Assembly: GCF_014284235.1 (NCBI RefSeq)
Contig: NZ_JACOGD010000002.1
Coordinates: 248,001 to 312,000, forward strand
DNA length: 64,000 bases
Source of the DNA: Cognatundibacterium curvum
GTDB taxonomy: Bacteria > Pseudomonadota > Gammaproteobacteria > Burkholderiales > Burkholderiaceae_D
Reading direction: 5' to 3'
In this document: in pieces, positions 46,523-56,578 of the stretch
Layout of the letters: every line of letters begins with the position of its first letter
Numbering within the stretch: the first letter of the stretch is position 1
Made by a program: the position numbers and the translations under genes
The notes under the pieces: generated by a model
Databases searched by the model: none
Told to the model about the DNA's origin: nothing
Seen by the model: the letters and a program-made list of their open reading frames with translations, nothing else

Positions 46523-47809
46523 ATGTCCAGCCAACACCAGATTCCGTCTTACCTGACTCCGGCCGAAACCGGTCCTTGGTCCGTCTACCTTGAACAAATC
46601 GATCGCGTTACGCCTTACCTGGGCAGCTTGTCACGCTGGGTGGAAACACTGAAGCGTCCTAAGCGTATTCTGGTGGTTGATGTCCCTATCGAACGTGATG
46701 ATGGCACGATTGCGCATTTTGAAGGCTACCGCGTGCAGCACAACACGTCCCGTGGCCCGGGCAAGGGTGGTGTGCGTTTCCATCAGGACGTGACTTTGTC
46801 TGAAGTAATGGCATTGTCGGCCTGGATGACGATCAAAAACTCGGCAGTGAACGTACCTTACGGTGGCGCTAAAGGCGGTATCCGTGTTGATCCTAAGACC
46901 TTGTCCAAAGGCGAACTGATGCGTATGACACGTCGTTATACGTCTGAAATCGGCATCATCATTGGCCCGGACAAAGATATTCCTGCACCAGACGTTAACA
47001 CTAACGAACAAACCATGGCATGGATGATGGATACCTATTCCATGAACGAAGGCCGTACTTCTACCGGCGTCGTGACTGGCAAGCCTATCACCCTGGGCGG
47101 TAGTCTGGGTCGTCGCGAAGCGACTGGCCGTGGCGTGTTTGTGGTTGGTTGTGAAGCCGCTGCAAAACGTGGTCTGCAAATCGCTGGTGCCAAAATTGCG
47201 GTACAGGGCTTTGGTAACGTCGGTGGTATCGCTGCGCGTCTGTTCGCAGAAGCGGGTTCCAAAGTAGTCGCAGTACAGGATCACGGCGGCACGATTTTCC
47301 ACTCTAATGGTCTGAACGTACCTAAGCTGTTAGCCCATGTAGAAAAACATGGCAGCGTTGCCGGCTTTGAAGATATCGAAGCGGTATTGCCTAACCACGA
47401 ATTCTGGGAAGTGAACTGCGACATCCTGATCCCAGCTGCATTGGAACAGCAAATCACTTTGCTCAATGCCGATAAGATCAAAGCGAAGATCATTCTGGAA
47501 GGCGCGAATGGTCCAACCACACCGGAAGCAGATGATATCCTGCGCGAAAAAGGTGTACTGGTGGTGCCGGACGTGATCGCGAATGCAGGCGGTGTGACAG
47601 TTTCCTATTTCGAATGGGTACAGGATTTCTCCAGCTACTTCTGGACTGAAGACGAAATCAACAACAAACTGACGCGCATTATGAAAGACGCGTTCAATTC
47701 AGTGTGGGAAGTGACTGAAGATAAGAATGTTTCCCTGCGTACTGCAGCATTCATCATTGCATGTACCCGTGTACTGCAGGCGCGTGAAGTGCGTGGCTTG
47801 TATCCATAA
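46523..47809 (+). CDS. gdhA: Glutamate dehydrogenase (Glu/Leu/Phe/Val dehydrogenase family)
   Basis: Converts glutamate to 2-oxoglutarate and ammonia, linking amino acids to the TCA cycle. The 428-residue protein has the glutamate-binding core [11 protein letters not shown] and the active-site [14 protein letters not shown] with catalytic Lys, PAPDVNT, and the dinucleotide fold VQGFGNVGG; length and order fit the NAD-type hexameric enzymes of bacteria. AGGAGG sets the ATG at 46523. The LysR gene upstream and the glutamate transporter genes downstream support the role. A strong terminator follows. Confidence 0.95.
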   Translation: MSSQHQIPSYLTPAETGPWSVYLEQIDRVTPYLGSLSRWVETLKRPKRILVVDVPIERDDGTIAHFEGYRVQHNTSRGPGKGGVRFHQDVTLSEVMALSAWMTIKNSAVNVPYGGAKGGIRVDPKTLSKGELMRMTRRYTSEIGIIIGPDKDIPAPDVNTNEQTMAWMMDTYSMNEGRTSTGVVTGKPITLGGSLGRREATGRGVFVVGCEAAAKRGLQIAGAKIAVQGFGNVGGIAARLFAEAGSKVVAVQDHGGTIFHSNGLNVPKLLAHVEKHGSVAGFEDIEAVLPNHEFWEVNCDILIPAALEQQITLLNADKIKAKIILEGANGPTTPEADDILREKGVLVVPDVIANAGGVTVSYFEWVQDFSSYFWTEDEINNKLTRIMKDAFNSVWEVTEDKNVSLRTAAFIIACTRVLQAREVRGLYP

Positions 47810-47850
47810 TCTGGCTTTGCCGTATCGTTCCTGATGCGGCAGCTTGTTAA

Positions 47851-47909
47851 AAAGCGCCCATGATCTAAGCTGACATTTTGTCTTCAGATCATGGGCGCTT
47901 TGTTTTTTT
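47851..47909 (+). terminator. Strong Rho-independent terminator after gdhA
   Basis: AAAGCGCCCATGATCT (47851–47866) pairs perfectly over 16 bp with 47886–47901, followed by a seven-T run at 47903–47909. Confidence 0.93.
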
Positions 47910-48032
47910 ACTGCCTGTGTTAAGCAAGTGCTTTTCTCGTTTTGCCTCTGTGTGCCAGCCTGAAGTAAATGAAGATGCTCCGGACACACTTGCAGGCAAT
48001 TTGCCTGGCGTGCAAATAAAATGCATTGAAGA

Positions 48033-48092
48033 AATTATCACAATTTTTGTCGGATAATTACTATTTTAACTTTTTAGTAATGCTTAATTATC
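48033..48092. promoter_or_regulatory. AT-rich control region of the first gltI gene
   Basis: The 383-base gap from 47810 to 48192 holds the gdhA terminator and then an AT-rich stretch. AATTATC/GATAATT occurs three times (48033–48039, 48053–48059, 48086–48092), and ATTACTA/TAGTAAT forms a dyad at 48057–48081. TCGGATAATT (48050–48059) recurs upstream of the second gltI gene. The bound factor is unknown. Confidence 0.5.
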
Positions 48093-48192
48093 AGATTTAG
48101 CCAAACAATATTTTGGAAATATCTGCGTTTTTTGTTGGATTTTGTTGCCGTTTGTCATTACCATCCTGAGCAATTCAATATTAGGAGGTGTT

Positions 48193-49086
48193 ATGCGTCA
48201 ATTCAACATCGGCTGGCAGCGCTGCTTGCTGACGATACTCGCAGCCTGGGTGGCCTTGCCTGCTGCGGCCAATACGATGGCTCATATTAAGGAAACACAA
48301 ACAATTACGATCGCACACAGAGAAAGCTCGGTGCCGTTTTCCTTCGTCAATGACGGTAAGCCTGTTGGTTACTCGGTTGATCTGTGTATGAAAATTGTAG
48401 ACGCGATCAAAAAAGAATTAAAGCTGCCTCAGCTTAAAGTGAACACCTTGCTGGTCAATACCAGCACGCGTATTCCTGCTATCGCCGAGGGTAAGGCAGA
48501 TCTGGAGTGCGGCTCCACTACCAATAATGCAGAGCGCAGAAAACAAGTCGCGTTCACCATCCCGCACTTTTTTGCGACTACCCGTATGGTAGTACGCAGC
48601 GATTCCGGTATCAAAAACTGGACTGATCTGAAAGATAAAAAAGTGGTGACGACCAAAGGCACGACTACAGTGAAGCTGCTGAATGATCGTGATAAGGCGC
48701 GCAATCTGAACGTACGTCTGTTGGAAGGCGCAGACCATGCTGAGTCTTTCAATATGGTGGAAAATTTCCAGGCCGATGCCTTCGCGATGGACGACGTGTT
48801 GTTGTTTGGCCTGCGTGCCAAAGCCAAAGATCCGGAGAAATTCTCTGTGGTAGGTGAGGCCTTGTCGACCGAGCCTTACGCCATCATGTTCCGCAAAGAT
48901 GACCCGGCATTCAAGGAATTTGTAGACAAGGAAGTCTCTAAACTGATGAATGAAGGTGAAGTCACACGCTTGTATGAAAAATGGTTTAAAAAGCCTATTC
49001 CACCAAAGGCAACAACCTTGGCGATGCCGATGGGATTCTTATTACGCGATACGATCCGCTTCCCAACGGATAAAGTAGCGGACTAA
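48193..49086 (+). CDS. gltI: Glutamate/aspartate ABC transporter substrate-binding protein, copy 1
   Basis: Periplasmic binding protein, 297 residues, signal peptide ending near PAAA/NTMA. It has the GltI core: ESSVPFSFVNDGKPVGYSVDLC, then ADLECGSTTNNAERRKQVAFT and AFAMDDVLLFGLRAK, typical of the amino-acid binding (SBP_bac_3) fold. AGGAGG sets the ATG at 48193. A paralogue follows directly, and both seem to serve the single gltJKL transporter downstream. Confidence 0.92.
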   Translation: MRQFNIGWQRCLLTILAAWVALPAAANTMAHIKETQTITIAHRESSVPFSFVNDGKPVGYSVDLCMKIVDAIKKELKLPQLKVNTLLVNTSTRIPAIAEGKADLECGSTTNNAERRKQVAFTIPHFFATTRMVVRSDSGIKNWTDLKDKKVVTTKGTTTVKLLNDRDKARNLNVRLLEGADHAESFNMVENFQADAFAMDDVLLFGLRAKAKDPEKFSVVGEALSTEPYAIMFRKDDPAFKEFVDKEVSKLMNEGEVTRLYEKWFKKPIPPKATTLAMPMGFLLRDTIRFPTDKVAD

Positions 49087-49129
49087 GATCGCTTAACTTG
49101 TCACTGTTTTACCGGAAGTCGTAAAAATA

Positions 49130-49156
49130 TCGGATAATTTACGTATATTTACGTAT
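49130..49156. repeat. Motif TCGGATAATT and tandem ATTTACGTAT before second gltI
   Basis: TCGGATAATT (49130–49139) is identical to a stretch before the first gltI gene. It runs into two head-to-tail copies of ATTTACGTAT (49137–49146, 49147–49156), each containing the palindrome TACGTA or part of it. Likely a regulatory site. Confidence 0.5.
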
Positions 49157-49244
49157 GAAATGATGCGACAAACAAGGTCAGTTAAGCCTGGCTTTTGTTA
49201 AACTCGTTTGTATGAACTTTTTCGGTTTACTTATAGGAGACGGT

Positions 49245-50195
49245 ATGAAATTGTTGAAAGTTTTAGCGGTGATGATCAGCGCTGGTGCAATTGCAGGTGT
49301 AGCTCAGGCAGAAGAAACTGGCACCCTGAAAAAAATCAAAGACACAGCGACGATCACGCTGGGTGTACGCGACTCTTCGATCCCGTTTTCCTATTTGGAT
49401 GACAAACAATCGTATCAGGGGTACTCCATCGACCTGTGTATGAAGATAGTCAGTTCCGTACAAAAGCAACTGGGCTTGCCGGAATTGAAGGTCAAAATGA
49501 ATCCTGTCACATCGGCGACCCGTATTCCGCTGATGGCCAACGGCACCATTGATCTGGAATGCGGTTCGACCACAAACAATGTTGAACGCCAGAAGCAAGT
49601 ATCGTTTGCACCAACCACCTTCGTGACTGCCAACCGTATTCTGTCCAAGAAAACCGCTGGCATTAAAACTCTGGCTGACCTCAAAGGTAAGGCTGTGGTG
49701 TCTACTTCCGGTACTGCCAATCTGAAACAGCTGACTACTTTGAATGCAGATCAGAATCTGGGTATCAATATTCTGCCAGCCAAAGATCATGCTGAAGCTT
49801 TCCTGATGGTAGAAACCGGACGTGCTGTGGCATGGGTGATGGACGACATTCTGCTGATTTCTCAGGCGGCTAACTCCAAGTCGCCAGGCGACTATGAAAT
49901 CAGCAAAGAAGCGCTGTCGGTTGAGCCTTACGGCATCATGCTGCGCAAAGATGACGCAGCGTTCAAAAAAGCTGTTGATACAGCGATCAGCACAGTACTG
50001 ACTTCAGGTGATATCAACCGCATCTACCATAAGTGGTTCCTGCAACCGATACCACCAAAAGGCATCTCGCTGAACTTGCCTATGTCTGATCAGTTGAAAG
50101 CTGTGGTCGCTAAGCCGACTGACTCCGGTGAGCCATCTGCCTACGCAGCGGTACCGGAAGCTCAAAAAGCTGTTCTGAAAAAAGTAAAAAAATAA
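49245..50195 (+). CDS. gltI: Glutamate/aspartate ABC transporter substrate-binding protein, copy 2
   Basis: Periplasmic binding protein, 316 residues, signal peptide ending in AQA/EETG. It has the same order of blocks as copy 1 (DSSIPFSYLDDKQSYQGYSIDLC, IDLECGSTTNNVERQKQVSF, AWVMDDILLISQAAN) and a longer basic, Ala-rich C-terminal tail. AGGAGA sets the ATG at 49245. It is the copy nearest the transporter genes. A terminator-like hairpin separates it from gltJ. Two divergent copies suggest two ligand preferences for one membrane complex. Confidence 0.92.
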   Translation: MKLLKVLAVMISAGAIAGVAQAEETGTLKKIKDTATITLGVRDSSIPFSYLDDKQSYQGYSIDLCMKIVSSVQKQLGLPELKVKMNPVTSATRIPLMANGTIDLECGSTTNNVERQKQVSFAPTTFVTANRILSKKTAGIKTLADLKGKAVVSTSGTANLKQLTTLNADQNLGINILPAKDHAEAFLMVETGRAVAWVMDDILLISQAANSKSPGDYEISKEALSVEPYGIMLRKDDAAFKKAVDTAISTVLTSGDINRIYHKWFLQPIPPKGISLNLPMSDQLKAVVAKPTDSGEPSAYAAVPEAQKAVLKKVKK

Positions 50196-50219
50196 CAGAA
50201 GCCGCAAAGTGTTAACAAG

Positions 50220-50246
50220 CGGGGGGCGAAGCTCGCCTCCCGTTTT
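50220..50246 (+). terminator. Terminator-like hairpin between gltI and gltJ
   Basis: CGGGGGGCGA (50220–50229) pairs with TCGCCTCCCG (50233–50242, one G-T pair), then four T. It probably lets only part of the transcript continue into the membrane genes, giving more binding protein. Confidence 0.8.
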
Positions 50247-50341
50247 ATTTGGGATGCGCAATTTGTGTGTCCCAGGCAGCGTGCAGCCTGAATCTACAGG
50301 CGTCGCAGGTCTGCTGTGGTCGTGTACAGGAGGGATAGACA

Positions 50342-51082
50342 ATGAATTACAACTGGAACTGGAACATCTATTGGGAAGATGCGCCAGATGGGATGGGCAC
50401 CTACTTTGACTCGCTGATTGCCGGTCTGAAGTGGACACTGGCTACTGCCGGTACGGCCTGGGTATTAGCCTTAGTGATCGGTTTGCTGATCGGTACCCTG
50501 CGCACAGCACCCAATAAATGGATAGTCAGGGCAGCCAACGCCTATGTCGAGTTATTTCGCAATATCCCGCTGATCGTACAAATGTTTTTGTGGTATTTCG
50601 TATTCCCTGAATGTCTGCCAGTAGACATGGGAAATGCGCTCAAACAGTTGCCGAATGCACCGTTTGTGACCGCAGTGCTGAGTCTGGGATTCTTTACTTC
50701 TGCGCGCGTCGCGGTACAGGTTTCCACCGGTATTCAGGCCTTGCCACGTGGTCAGCGTATGGCTGGTGTGGCACTGGGACTCACGCTGCCGCAGACTTAT
50801 CGCTACGTGCTGCTGCCTATGGCTTTCCGTATCATTATTCCTTCCCTGACCAATGAAGTCGCTGCGATTATCAAGAACAGCTCCGTGGCTTTGTCCATCG
50901 GTCTGATCGAGCTGACCGCAAGTGCGCGCTCTATGCAGGAAATGTCCTTCCAGACGTTTGAGGCATTTGGTGCCGCCACAATAATTTATCTGGTGGTGTC
51001 AGTGATCGCGATTCTGTTGTCGAATCTGTTGGAAAAAACTTTGCGTGTGCCCGGCTTTATTGCCGCTGGCAGTGCGAAGTAA
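50342..51082 (+). CDS. gltJ: Glutamate/aspartate ABC transporter permease GltJ
   Basis: Membrane subunit, 246 residues, about five helices. It begins with the characteristic NYNWNWNIYWEDAPDG and carries the amino-acid-type permease loop GLTLPQTYRYVLLPMAFRIIIPSLTNE, which contacts the ATPase. RNIPLIVQMFLWYFVFPE is the helix shared with other GltJ proteins. AGGAGGG lies before the ATG. It is followed 14 bases later by gltK. Confidence 0.94.
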   Translation: MNYNWNWNIYWEDAPDGMGTYFDSLIAGLKWTLATAGTAWVLALVIGLLIGTLRTAPNKWIVRAANAYVELFRNIPLIVQMFLWYFVFPECLPVDMGNALKQLPNAPFVTAVLSLGFFTSARVAVQVSTGIQALPRGQRMAGVALGLTLPQTYRYVLLPMAFRIIIPSLTNEVAAIIKNSSVALSIGLIELTASARSMQEMSFQTFEAFGAATIIYLVVSVIAILLSNLLEKTLRVPGFIAAGSAK

Positions 51083-51096
51083 GCGGGGAGAAAAGT

Positions 51097-51786
51097 ATGG
51101 GAAATTTTGATTTTGACGTGATTCAGCGCTCCTGGGTATATCTGTTCCAGACCGGCATGGTGTTCACGCTCAAGCTGACTTTGCTGGCGATGACGGGCGG
51201 TATCGTGTTTGGTACGCTGCTGGCCATGATGCGCTTGTCCAGCAATAAGCTGGTGTATTTGCTGGCCTCCGGCTATGTGAATATCATGCGCTCGATTCCG
51301 CTGGTACTGGTGATTTTCTGGTTTTACTTCCTGGTGCCATATATCGGTGCCTGGATTACCGGCTCGAATGAACCGGTGCAGGTGGGTGCGTTTGCTTCCT
51401 GTCTGATTACCTTTGTGATGTTTGAAGCTGCGTATTACTGTGAAATCATGCGCTCCGGCATACAGTCGATTCCGCGTGGTCAGATCTGGGCCGGTTATGC
51501 GATGGGGATGAACTATTGGCAGACTATGGCGCATATCGTGCTGCCTCAGGCCTTCCGCAATATGATCCCGGTGTTGCTGACCCAGACCATCGTGCTGTTT
51601 CAGGACGTGTCACTGGTGTCGATCTTGTCGATTGCAGACTTTTTTGGTTCCGCTGCCAAAGTGGCGCAACGCGATGGTCGTCTGGTCGAAATGTATAGCT
51701 TTGCGGCCGTGGTGTATTTCATCATGTGCCTGAGCTTATCGACTGCAGTCAAGAAACTGCAACAGAAAGTCGCGATCATCCGCTAA
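51097..51786 (+). CDS. gltK: Glutamate/aspartate ABC transporter permease GltK
   Basis: Second membrane subunit, 229 residues with five helices. It has the MRSIPLVLVIFWFYFLVPYIG helix and the ATPase-contact loop GMNYWQTMAHIVLPQAFRNMIPVL, and pairs with GltJ. GGGGAG precedes its ATG. A hairpin and a 91-base gap separate it from gltL. Confidence 0.94.
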   Translation: MGNFDFDVIQRSWVYLFQTGMVFTLKLTLLAMTGGIVFGTLLAMMRLSSNKLVYLLASGYVNIMRSIPLVLVIFWFYFLVPYIGAWITGSNEPVQVGAFASCLITFVMFEAAYYCEIMRSGIQSIPRGQIWAGYAMGMNYWQTMAHIVLPQAFRNMIPVLLTQTIVLFQDVSLVSILSIADFFGSAAKVAQRDGRLVEMYSFAAVVYFIMCLSLSTAVKKLQQKVAIIR

Positions 51787-51812
51787 ACCTCAGTCATTAC
51801 AAAACGCTATAC

Positions 51813-51855
51813 AGCGGGGTTTTCTCGGCATACGCCTGGCAGGAAACCCGCTTTT
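51813..51855 (+). terminator. Weak hairpin between gltK and gltL
   Basis: AGCGGGGTTT (51813–51822) pairs with AAACCCGCT (51844–51852, one bulge), with a 21-base loop and a short T run. Probably partial termination or mRNA processing only. Confidence 0.4.
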
Positions 51856-51877
51856 CAGAACAGAATTGGAGAATCAC

Positions 51878-52606
51878 ATGATTAAGATTAACAACGTCAG
51901 CAAATGGTATGGCCAGTTTCAGGTACTGACCGACTGCACGACCGAAGTCAAAAAAGGCGAGGTAGTGGTGGTCTGCGGTCCTTCCGGCTCCGGCAAATCC
52001 ACGCTGATTAAAACCGTCAATGGTCTGGAACCTTTCCAGAAAGGTGACATCACAGTCGACGGCATCTCGGTCGGCGATCCGAAAACCAATTTGTCCAAGC
52101 TGCGCGCGCGCATAGGCATGGTGTTCCAGAACTTCGAATTATTCCCACATCTGTCTATACGTCAGAATCTGACGCTGGGTCAGGTCAAGGTACTCGGCCG
52201 TTCAGAAGAAGAAGCGACTGAGCGTGGTTTGAAATATCTGGACCGGGTTGGTCTTCTCGCGCATAAAGACAAATTCCCAGGTCAGTTATCCGGCGGTCAG
52301 CAACAGCGCGTTGCGATTGCACGTGCCCTGTCTATGGACCCGATCGCCATGTTATTCGATGAGCCGACTTCGGCGCTGGATCCTGAAATGATTAACGAAG
52401 TGCTCGATGTGATGGTAGGTCTGGCACAGGAAGGCATGACCATGATGGTGGTTACGCATGAAATGGGCTTTGCGCGTAAAGTCGCTAACCGCATCGTATT
52501 CATGGATAAAGGCCTGATCGTGGAAGACTGCGCCAGAGATGAATTCTTTAATAATGCGCGTTCAGACCGCGCGCGTGATTTCCTGGCAAAGATCATTTCT
52601 CACTGA
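51878..52606 (+). CDS. gltL: Glutamate/aspartate ABC transporter ATPase GltL
   Basis: Nucleotide-binding subunit, 242 residues. Walker A GPSGSGKST, Q-loop MVFQNFELFPH, signature LSGGQQQRVAIARAL, Walker B AMLFDEPTSALDPEM and switch His in VVTHEMGFA are all intact. The ATG at 51878 follows TTGGAG; an in-frame TTG at 51866 would add four residues. It ends the operon. Confidence 0.95.
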   Translation: MIKINNVSKWYGQFQVLTDCTTEVKKGEVVVVCGPSGSGKSTLIKTVNGLEPFQKGDITVDGISVGDPKTNLSKLRARIGMVFQNFELFPHLSIRQNLTLGQVKVLGRSEEEATERGLKYLDRVGLLAHKDKFPGQLSGGQQQRVAIARALSMDPIAMLFDEPTSALDPEMINEVLDVMVGLAQEGMTMMVVTHEMGFARKVANRIVFMDKGLIVEDCARDEFFNNARSDRARDFLAKIISH

Positions 52607-52640
52607 TTCCGCACTGGCAGTTTCAGCACGCCTCGTGAAC

Positions 52641-52672
52641 AACCCGTACCACGCTGTGGTGCGGGTTTTTTT
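52641..52672 (+). terminator. Rho-independent terminator after gltL
   Basis: AACCCGTACCAC (52641–52652) pairs with GTGGTGCGGGTT (52656–52667, one G-T pair), then a run of T. Confidence 0.92.
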
Positions 52673-52741
52673 ATCTTTATCGCCCCGCAAGGTAAAATGC
52701 AGCCTGCAACGTATTTGACCTGAATTCAGAAAGCCGACCTC

Positions 52742-53791
52742 ATGACTTCCACGCCATCCTCCCTGACTATTACCCGCCCTGATGACTGGCATCTGCATTT
52801 GCGCGATGGCGCTGCATTAGCCAGTGTTTTGCCGCATACTGCCGCGCAGTTTGGCCGTGCCATCGTGATGCCTAACCTGAAACCCCCGGTCACCACGACC
52901 GCACAGGCGCTGGCCTATCGTGAGCGCATTCTGGCTGCCCTGCCAGCCGGGATGAAGTTTGAACCGCTGATGACGCTGTACCTGACGGATAACACGGCAC
53001 CTGATGAAATTCGCCGTGCCAAAGACAGTGGTCTGGTGCATGCAGTCAAGCTGTATCCGGCCGGCGCAACTACGAACTCGGATGCCGGTGTGACCGACCT
53101 GAAGAAATGCTATGCAGCGCTGGAAGCCATGCAGGAAGTTGGCATGCCTTTCCTGGTACATGGTGAGGTGACCAATCCTGAGATAGATTTATTCGATCGT
53201 GAAGCCGTGTTTATCGAACGTGTGATGCAGCCGCTGCGTAGCGATATGCCTGAGCTGAAAGTGGTGTTCGAACACATCACCACCAGCGATGCTGCTGCCT
53301 ATGTGGCAGAAGCTTCCGGCCCTATCGCCGCCACCATCACAGCGCATCATTTGCTGTATAACCGCAATGAAATTTTCAAGGGTGGCATACGTCCGCATTA
53401 CTACTGCCTGCCTGTGCTGAAACGTGAAACCCATCGTCAGGCTTTATTGAAAGCGGCGACTTCCGGCAGCCCACGCTTCTTCCTTGGCACCGACTCTGCG
53501 CCGCATCCTAAAGGCTTGAAAGAACATGCCTGTGGTTGCGCCGGTTGTTATACCGCTTTGCATGCAATGGAGCTGTACACCGAAGCCTTCGATCAGGCCG
53601 GTGCGCTCGATCAGCTGGAGGCGTTTGCCAGCTTCAATGGCCCGGACTTCTATCAACTGCCGCGCAATACAGACCGCATCACGCTGGTGCGTGAAGACTG
53701 GACCATACCCGCCGAACTGCCATTCTCAGAAACCGTGATCGTGCCGCTCAACAGTGGTGAAACCATACACTGGAAAATGCAGGCAGCCTGA
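52742..53791 (+). CDS. pyrC: Dihydroorotase
   Basis: Cyclises carbamoyl-aspartate to dihydroorotate, third step of pyrimidine synthesis. The 349-residue protein is of the class II (PyrC) type: zinc ligands H17 and H19 in [10 protein letters not shown], carbamylated lysine at about 103 in [15 protein letters not shown], further histidines in LVHGEV and FEHITT, and the catalytic Asp in LGTDSAPH. The stop overlaps the next start (TGATG). Confidence 0.96.
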   Translation: MTSTPSSLTITRPDDWHLHLRDGAALASVLPHTAAQFGRAIVMPNLKPPVTTTAQALAYRERILAALPAGMKFEPLMTLYLTDNTAPDEIRRAKDSGLVHAVKLYPAGATTNSDAGVTDLKKCYAALEAMQEVGMPFLVHGEVTNPEIDLFDREAVFIERVMQPLRSDMPELKVVFEHITTSDAAAYVAEASGPIAATITAHHLLYNRNEIFKGGIRPHYYCLPVLKRETHRQALLKAATSGSPRFFLGTDSAPHPKGLKEHACGCAGCYTALHAMELYTEAFDQAGALDQLEAFASFNGPDFYQLPRNTDRITLVREDWTIPAELPFSETVIVPLNSGETIHWKMQAA

Positions 53792-54600
53792 TGTCTGTAG
53801 TGCGTTTTTTTGATGGCATAGACTGGTCCTGTGCCTGGTTTTCTACCGTCCGGCCGGTGGCAACTGAGTTGCTGGCCGCAGCTGACTGGCGTAGTTGGCT
53901 GAATCATCAGGCACATCAGCTCGCCTTGCGTAATCATCGCGGTTTGCCTTTGCAATTCATCCCTCAGGAAGACTTGCCGGATGGTGTTGCTTATGAGGCG
54001 CATATCAGTGCCAGCGGCTGTGTGCCTACGCGTGAGAATCTGCATGATTTTTTTAATGCCCTGGTCTGGCTGCGTTTCCCGCTGATTAAACGTCAGCTCA
54101 ATGCCTTACAGGCGGCGCAAATTGCGCAACTGGGCATAGGTAAGTCGCGTGGCCCGGCGCGTGATGCAGCGACGATCTTTGATGAAAATGCAGCTTTGCT
54201 GGTGGTGGCAGATGATGCGCGCGGCGATAGTCTGACGGAAGCATTACGCCAGCATGACTGGCAGCAGGCATTCATCACGCAGCGTGAAGCATTTGGTCAG
54301 TGTGCCGAAGTGTGGAGCTTTGGCCATGCCTTGATGGAGAAACTGGTTGCTCCCTATAAGGCGATTACCGCGCATAGCTGGGTAGTGCGGGTCAGCCCGG
54401 AATTTTTTACGGCGGACGCCGATGAAAAGTGTCGTTGGCTAGATAGTCAGGTGGCAGCGCAACTGGAGCAGCATAGCCTGACTACCGCGGATTACACCCC
54501 TTTACCAGTGCTGGGGATACCGGGTTGGTGGCCGGAACAGGATCTGGCGTTTTACCAGGATACCCAGGTATTTCGTCCTGCCCGGCAAGCCAGGCGTTGA
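53791..54600 (+). CDS. DUF3025 domain protein
   Basis: A 269-residue protein with the DUF3025 pattern, including VPTRENLHDFFNALVWLRFP, RDAATIFDENAALL and LPVLGIPGWWPEQD near the end. It has no signal peptide or membrane helix, so it is probably cytoplasmic. The family's function is unknown to me. Its start overlaps the pyrC stop, so it is translated with pyrC. Confidence 0.85.
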   Translation: MSVVRFFDGIDWSCAWFSTVRPVATELLAAADWRSWLNHQAHQLALRNHRGLPLQFIPQEDLPDGVAYEAHISASGCVPTRENLHDFFNALVWLRFPLIKRQLNALQAAQIAQLGIGKSRGPARDAATIFDENAALLVVADDARGDSLTEALRQHDWQQAFITQREAFGQCAEVWSFGHALMEKLVAPYKAITAHSWVVRVSPEFFTADADEKCRWLDSQVAAQLEQHSLTTADYTPLPVLGIPGWWPEQDLAFYQDTQVFRPARQARR

Positions 54601-54643
54601 GCTGAGTCTGGCGCAGTTGGCGTCGTCCACAAATGCCATTAAG

Positions 54644-54675
54644 ACCGCTATCGCTCAGCAAGGATAGCGGTTTTT
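54644..54675 (+). terminator. Rho-independent terminator after the pyrC–DUF3025 unit
   Basis: ACCGCTATC (54644–54652) pairs with GATAGCGGT (54663–54671), then four more T. The convergent chemoreceptor gene ends just beyond. Confidence 0.85.
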
Positions 54676-54685
54676 ATCTTGACGA

Positions 54686-56365
54686 TCAGGCATCAAAGCG
54701 GGAATTGGCGATTTTTTTGTGCTGCATGTCATTCTGTATATGAGTGGCAACCACAGCGGCCTGGACAGGTACTTTTTTAAACTGAGTGCTGTGTGCAGTT
54801 AAAGGTTTTTCGTCATTCAGTTTGAATACGCTGACCATCTGCGCCAGATGTTGTGCCTGATCTTGTAAGGATACCGACGCGGTCGTTGCTTCTTCCACCA
54901 GTGCTGCATTTTGCTGCGTCGTATCATCCATTTGATTGATGGCCTGATTGACCTGGGCTATCCCCTGACTTTGTTCCTGGCTGGCGCTGGTAATGTCATG
55001 CATGATGCTGGCCACCTGCTCCACACTTTGCACGATATCCTGCATGGTAGTACCGGCTTGTTCGACCAGCTTGCTACCGGCCTGCACCTGATTCACAGAG
55101 TCACCGATCAATACTTTGATTTCTTTCGCGGCGGCGGCACTGCGTTGCGCCAGATTACGCACTTCGGTCGCCACCACTGCAAAGCCACGGCCCTGATCAC
55201 CGGCACGTGCGGCTTCGACCGCAGCATTCAGCGCCAGAATATTAGTCTGGAAAGCGATGCCGTCAATCACACCAATGATTTCTGTAATCTTATGCGCAGA
55301 GTTGTTGATGCCATGCATAGTATGTACCACCTGGCTCACGACTTCGCCTCCCTTGGCTGCAATATCAGAGGCTGATGCTGCCAGCTGATTGGCCTGCCGC
55401 GCATTATCGGCATTTTGACGTACGGTGGAATTCAACTGCTCCATCGATGCGGCAGTTTGTTCCAGTGCACTGGCCTGTGCTTCGGTACGTCCGGATAAAT
55501 CAAGATTACCGGCTGCAATCTGATCTGAGGCGCTGGCGATGGTTTCCGTACCGGCCCTTACCTGGCTGACGATATTGGCCAGGCCATCGCGCATGGTTTT
55601 CATGGCATACAGCAGGCTGCTTTGATCACGTGGCTGTAACACCACCTCAGTCGCGAGATCGCCTTGCGCTATGCGTCGAGCAATGGCGGAAGCATAGGCC
55701 GGTTCACCGCCGAGTTCGCGCAGGATACTGCGTGCCAGTAGCCAGGTACACAACAGTCCACATAAAAATGCGAGCAGGCTTAAGCTGGTGAGTATCGTTT
55801 TTGTGCTCTGATAATCCACTTCGATTTTCTTCGCCAGCCGGTTTAACTCCTCGCGCTGCTCTTCTTGTAATTCCTGTATCAGTCCTTGATAGCGTTTTGC
55901 CGCCGGCATGAACGTCGTCGTAATCAGCTGATTCGCCATTGCTGTATCGCCACGCTCTTTGGCTGCCAGTATTTCTTCCCGCGCATTGGTATAGATTTTC
56001 CGTTCTGCCGTGATATCCGCAAACAGCTTCTTTTCTTCGTCAGTGCTGAGCAGGCTTTCTATTTTGTTTTGCATATCGCTCGCGCCCTTCATGGTCGCTG
56101 CGGCGTCTTCAGAAAAAAATTGCAGTAAGGAGGTGTCGCTGCTTTTAGCGATCGCTGCAGTTCTGCGTACGCCGACCTGGATGTAACGATACCAGTCAGA
56201 AATCATACGTTCTTTTGCTAAGGGCTGCTCCATCATCTGGCGGGTTTCGTCGGCAGTCTGTTGCAGGCGCCATTGGGCGAGCGCGGTGGCGAGAAAGGAG
56301 AAGACCAGGATGCTGGCAAAGCACAGCGCGAGCCGGGTAGCGATTTTGAGTTGAGGGAGATTCAT
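54686..56365 (-). CDS. Methyl-accepting chemotaxis protein with four-helix-bundle sensor
   Basis: Chemoreceptor, 559 residues. It has membrane helix 1 (about 10–30), a periplasmic helical domain of about 155 residues typical of 4HB_MCP sensors (rich in Glu/Ala/Lys helices), membrane helix 2 ([20 protein letters not shown]), HAMP, and the signalling hairpin with [21 protein letters not shown]. It ends in a basic tail without an NWETF pentapeptide. Ligand unknown. Confidence 0.92.
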   Translation of the reverse strand: MNLPQLKIATRLALCFASILVFSFLATALAQWRLQQTADETRQMMEQPLAKERMISDWYRYIQVGVRRTAAIAKSSDTSLLQFFSEDAAATMKGASDMQNKIESLLSTDEEKKLFADITAERKIYTNAREEILAAKERGDTAMANQLITTTFMPAAKRYQGLIQELQEEQREELNRLAKKIEVDYQSTKTILTSLSLLAFLCGLLCTWLLARSILRELGGEPAYASAIARRIAQGDLATEVVLQPRDQSSLLYAMKTMRDGLANIVSQVRAGTETIASASDQIAAGNLDLSGRTEAQASALEQTAASMEQLNSTVRQNADNARQANQLAASASDIAAKGGEVVSQVVHTMHGINNSAHKITEIIGVIDGIAFQTNILALNAAVEAARAGDQGRGFAVVATEVRNLAQRSAAAAKEIKVLIGDSVNQVQAGSKLVEQAGTTMQDIVQSVEQVASIMHDITSASQEQSQGIAQVNQAINQMDDTTQQNAALVEEATTASVSLQDQAQHLAQMVSVFKLNDEKPLTAHSTQFKKVPVQAAVVATHIQNDMQHKKIANSRFDA

Positions 56366-56578
56366 GATGACGTTCGATAGACAAGGAAAACAGTGTTGAA
56401 CTATGTGACAGACGAAATCCGGCCTGCCCGCTTACCGGGGGCGGTAAGAAAAGTCAGAGCTGATTGCTGGCCGCTGCTGCCGGTCGGGCCGATAATGTGC
56501 CTGGTGGCGTTTCAGCAGAGATGCCTGTGGAGGCGGAGAACATAGGGCAGAGCGCGCGCCTCTGCCCAAATGTGAAGA

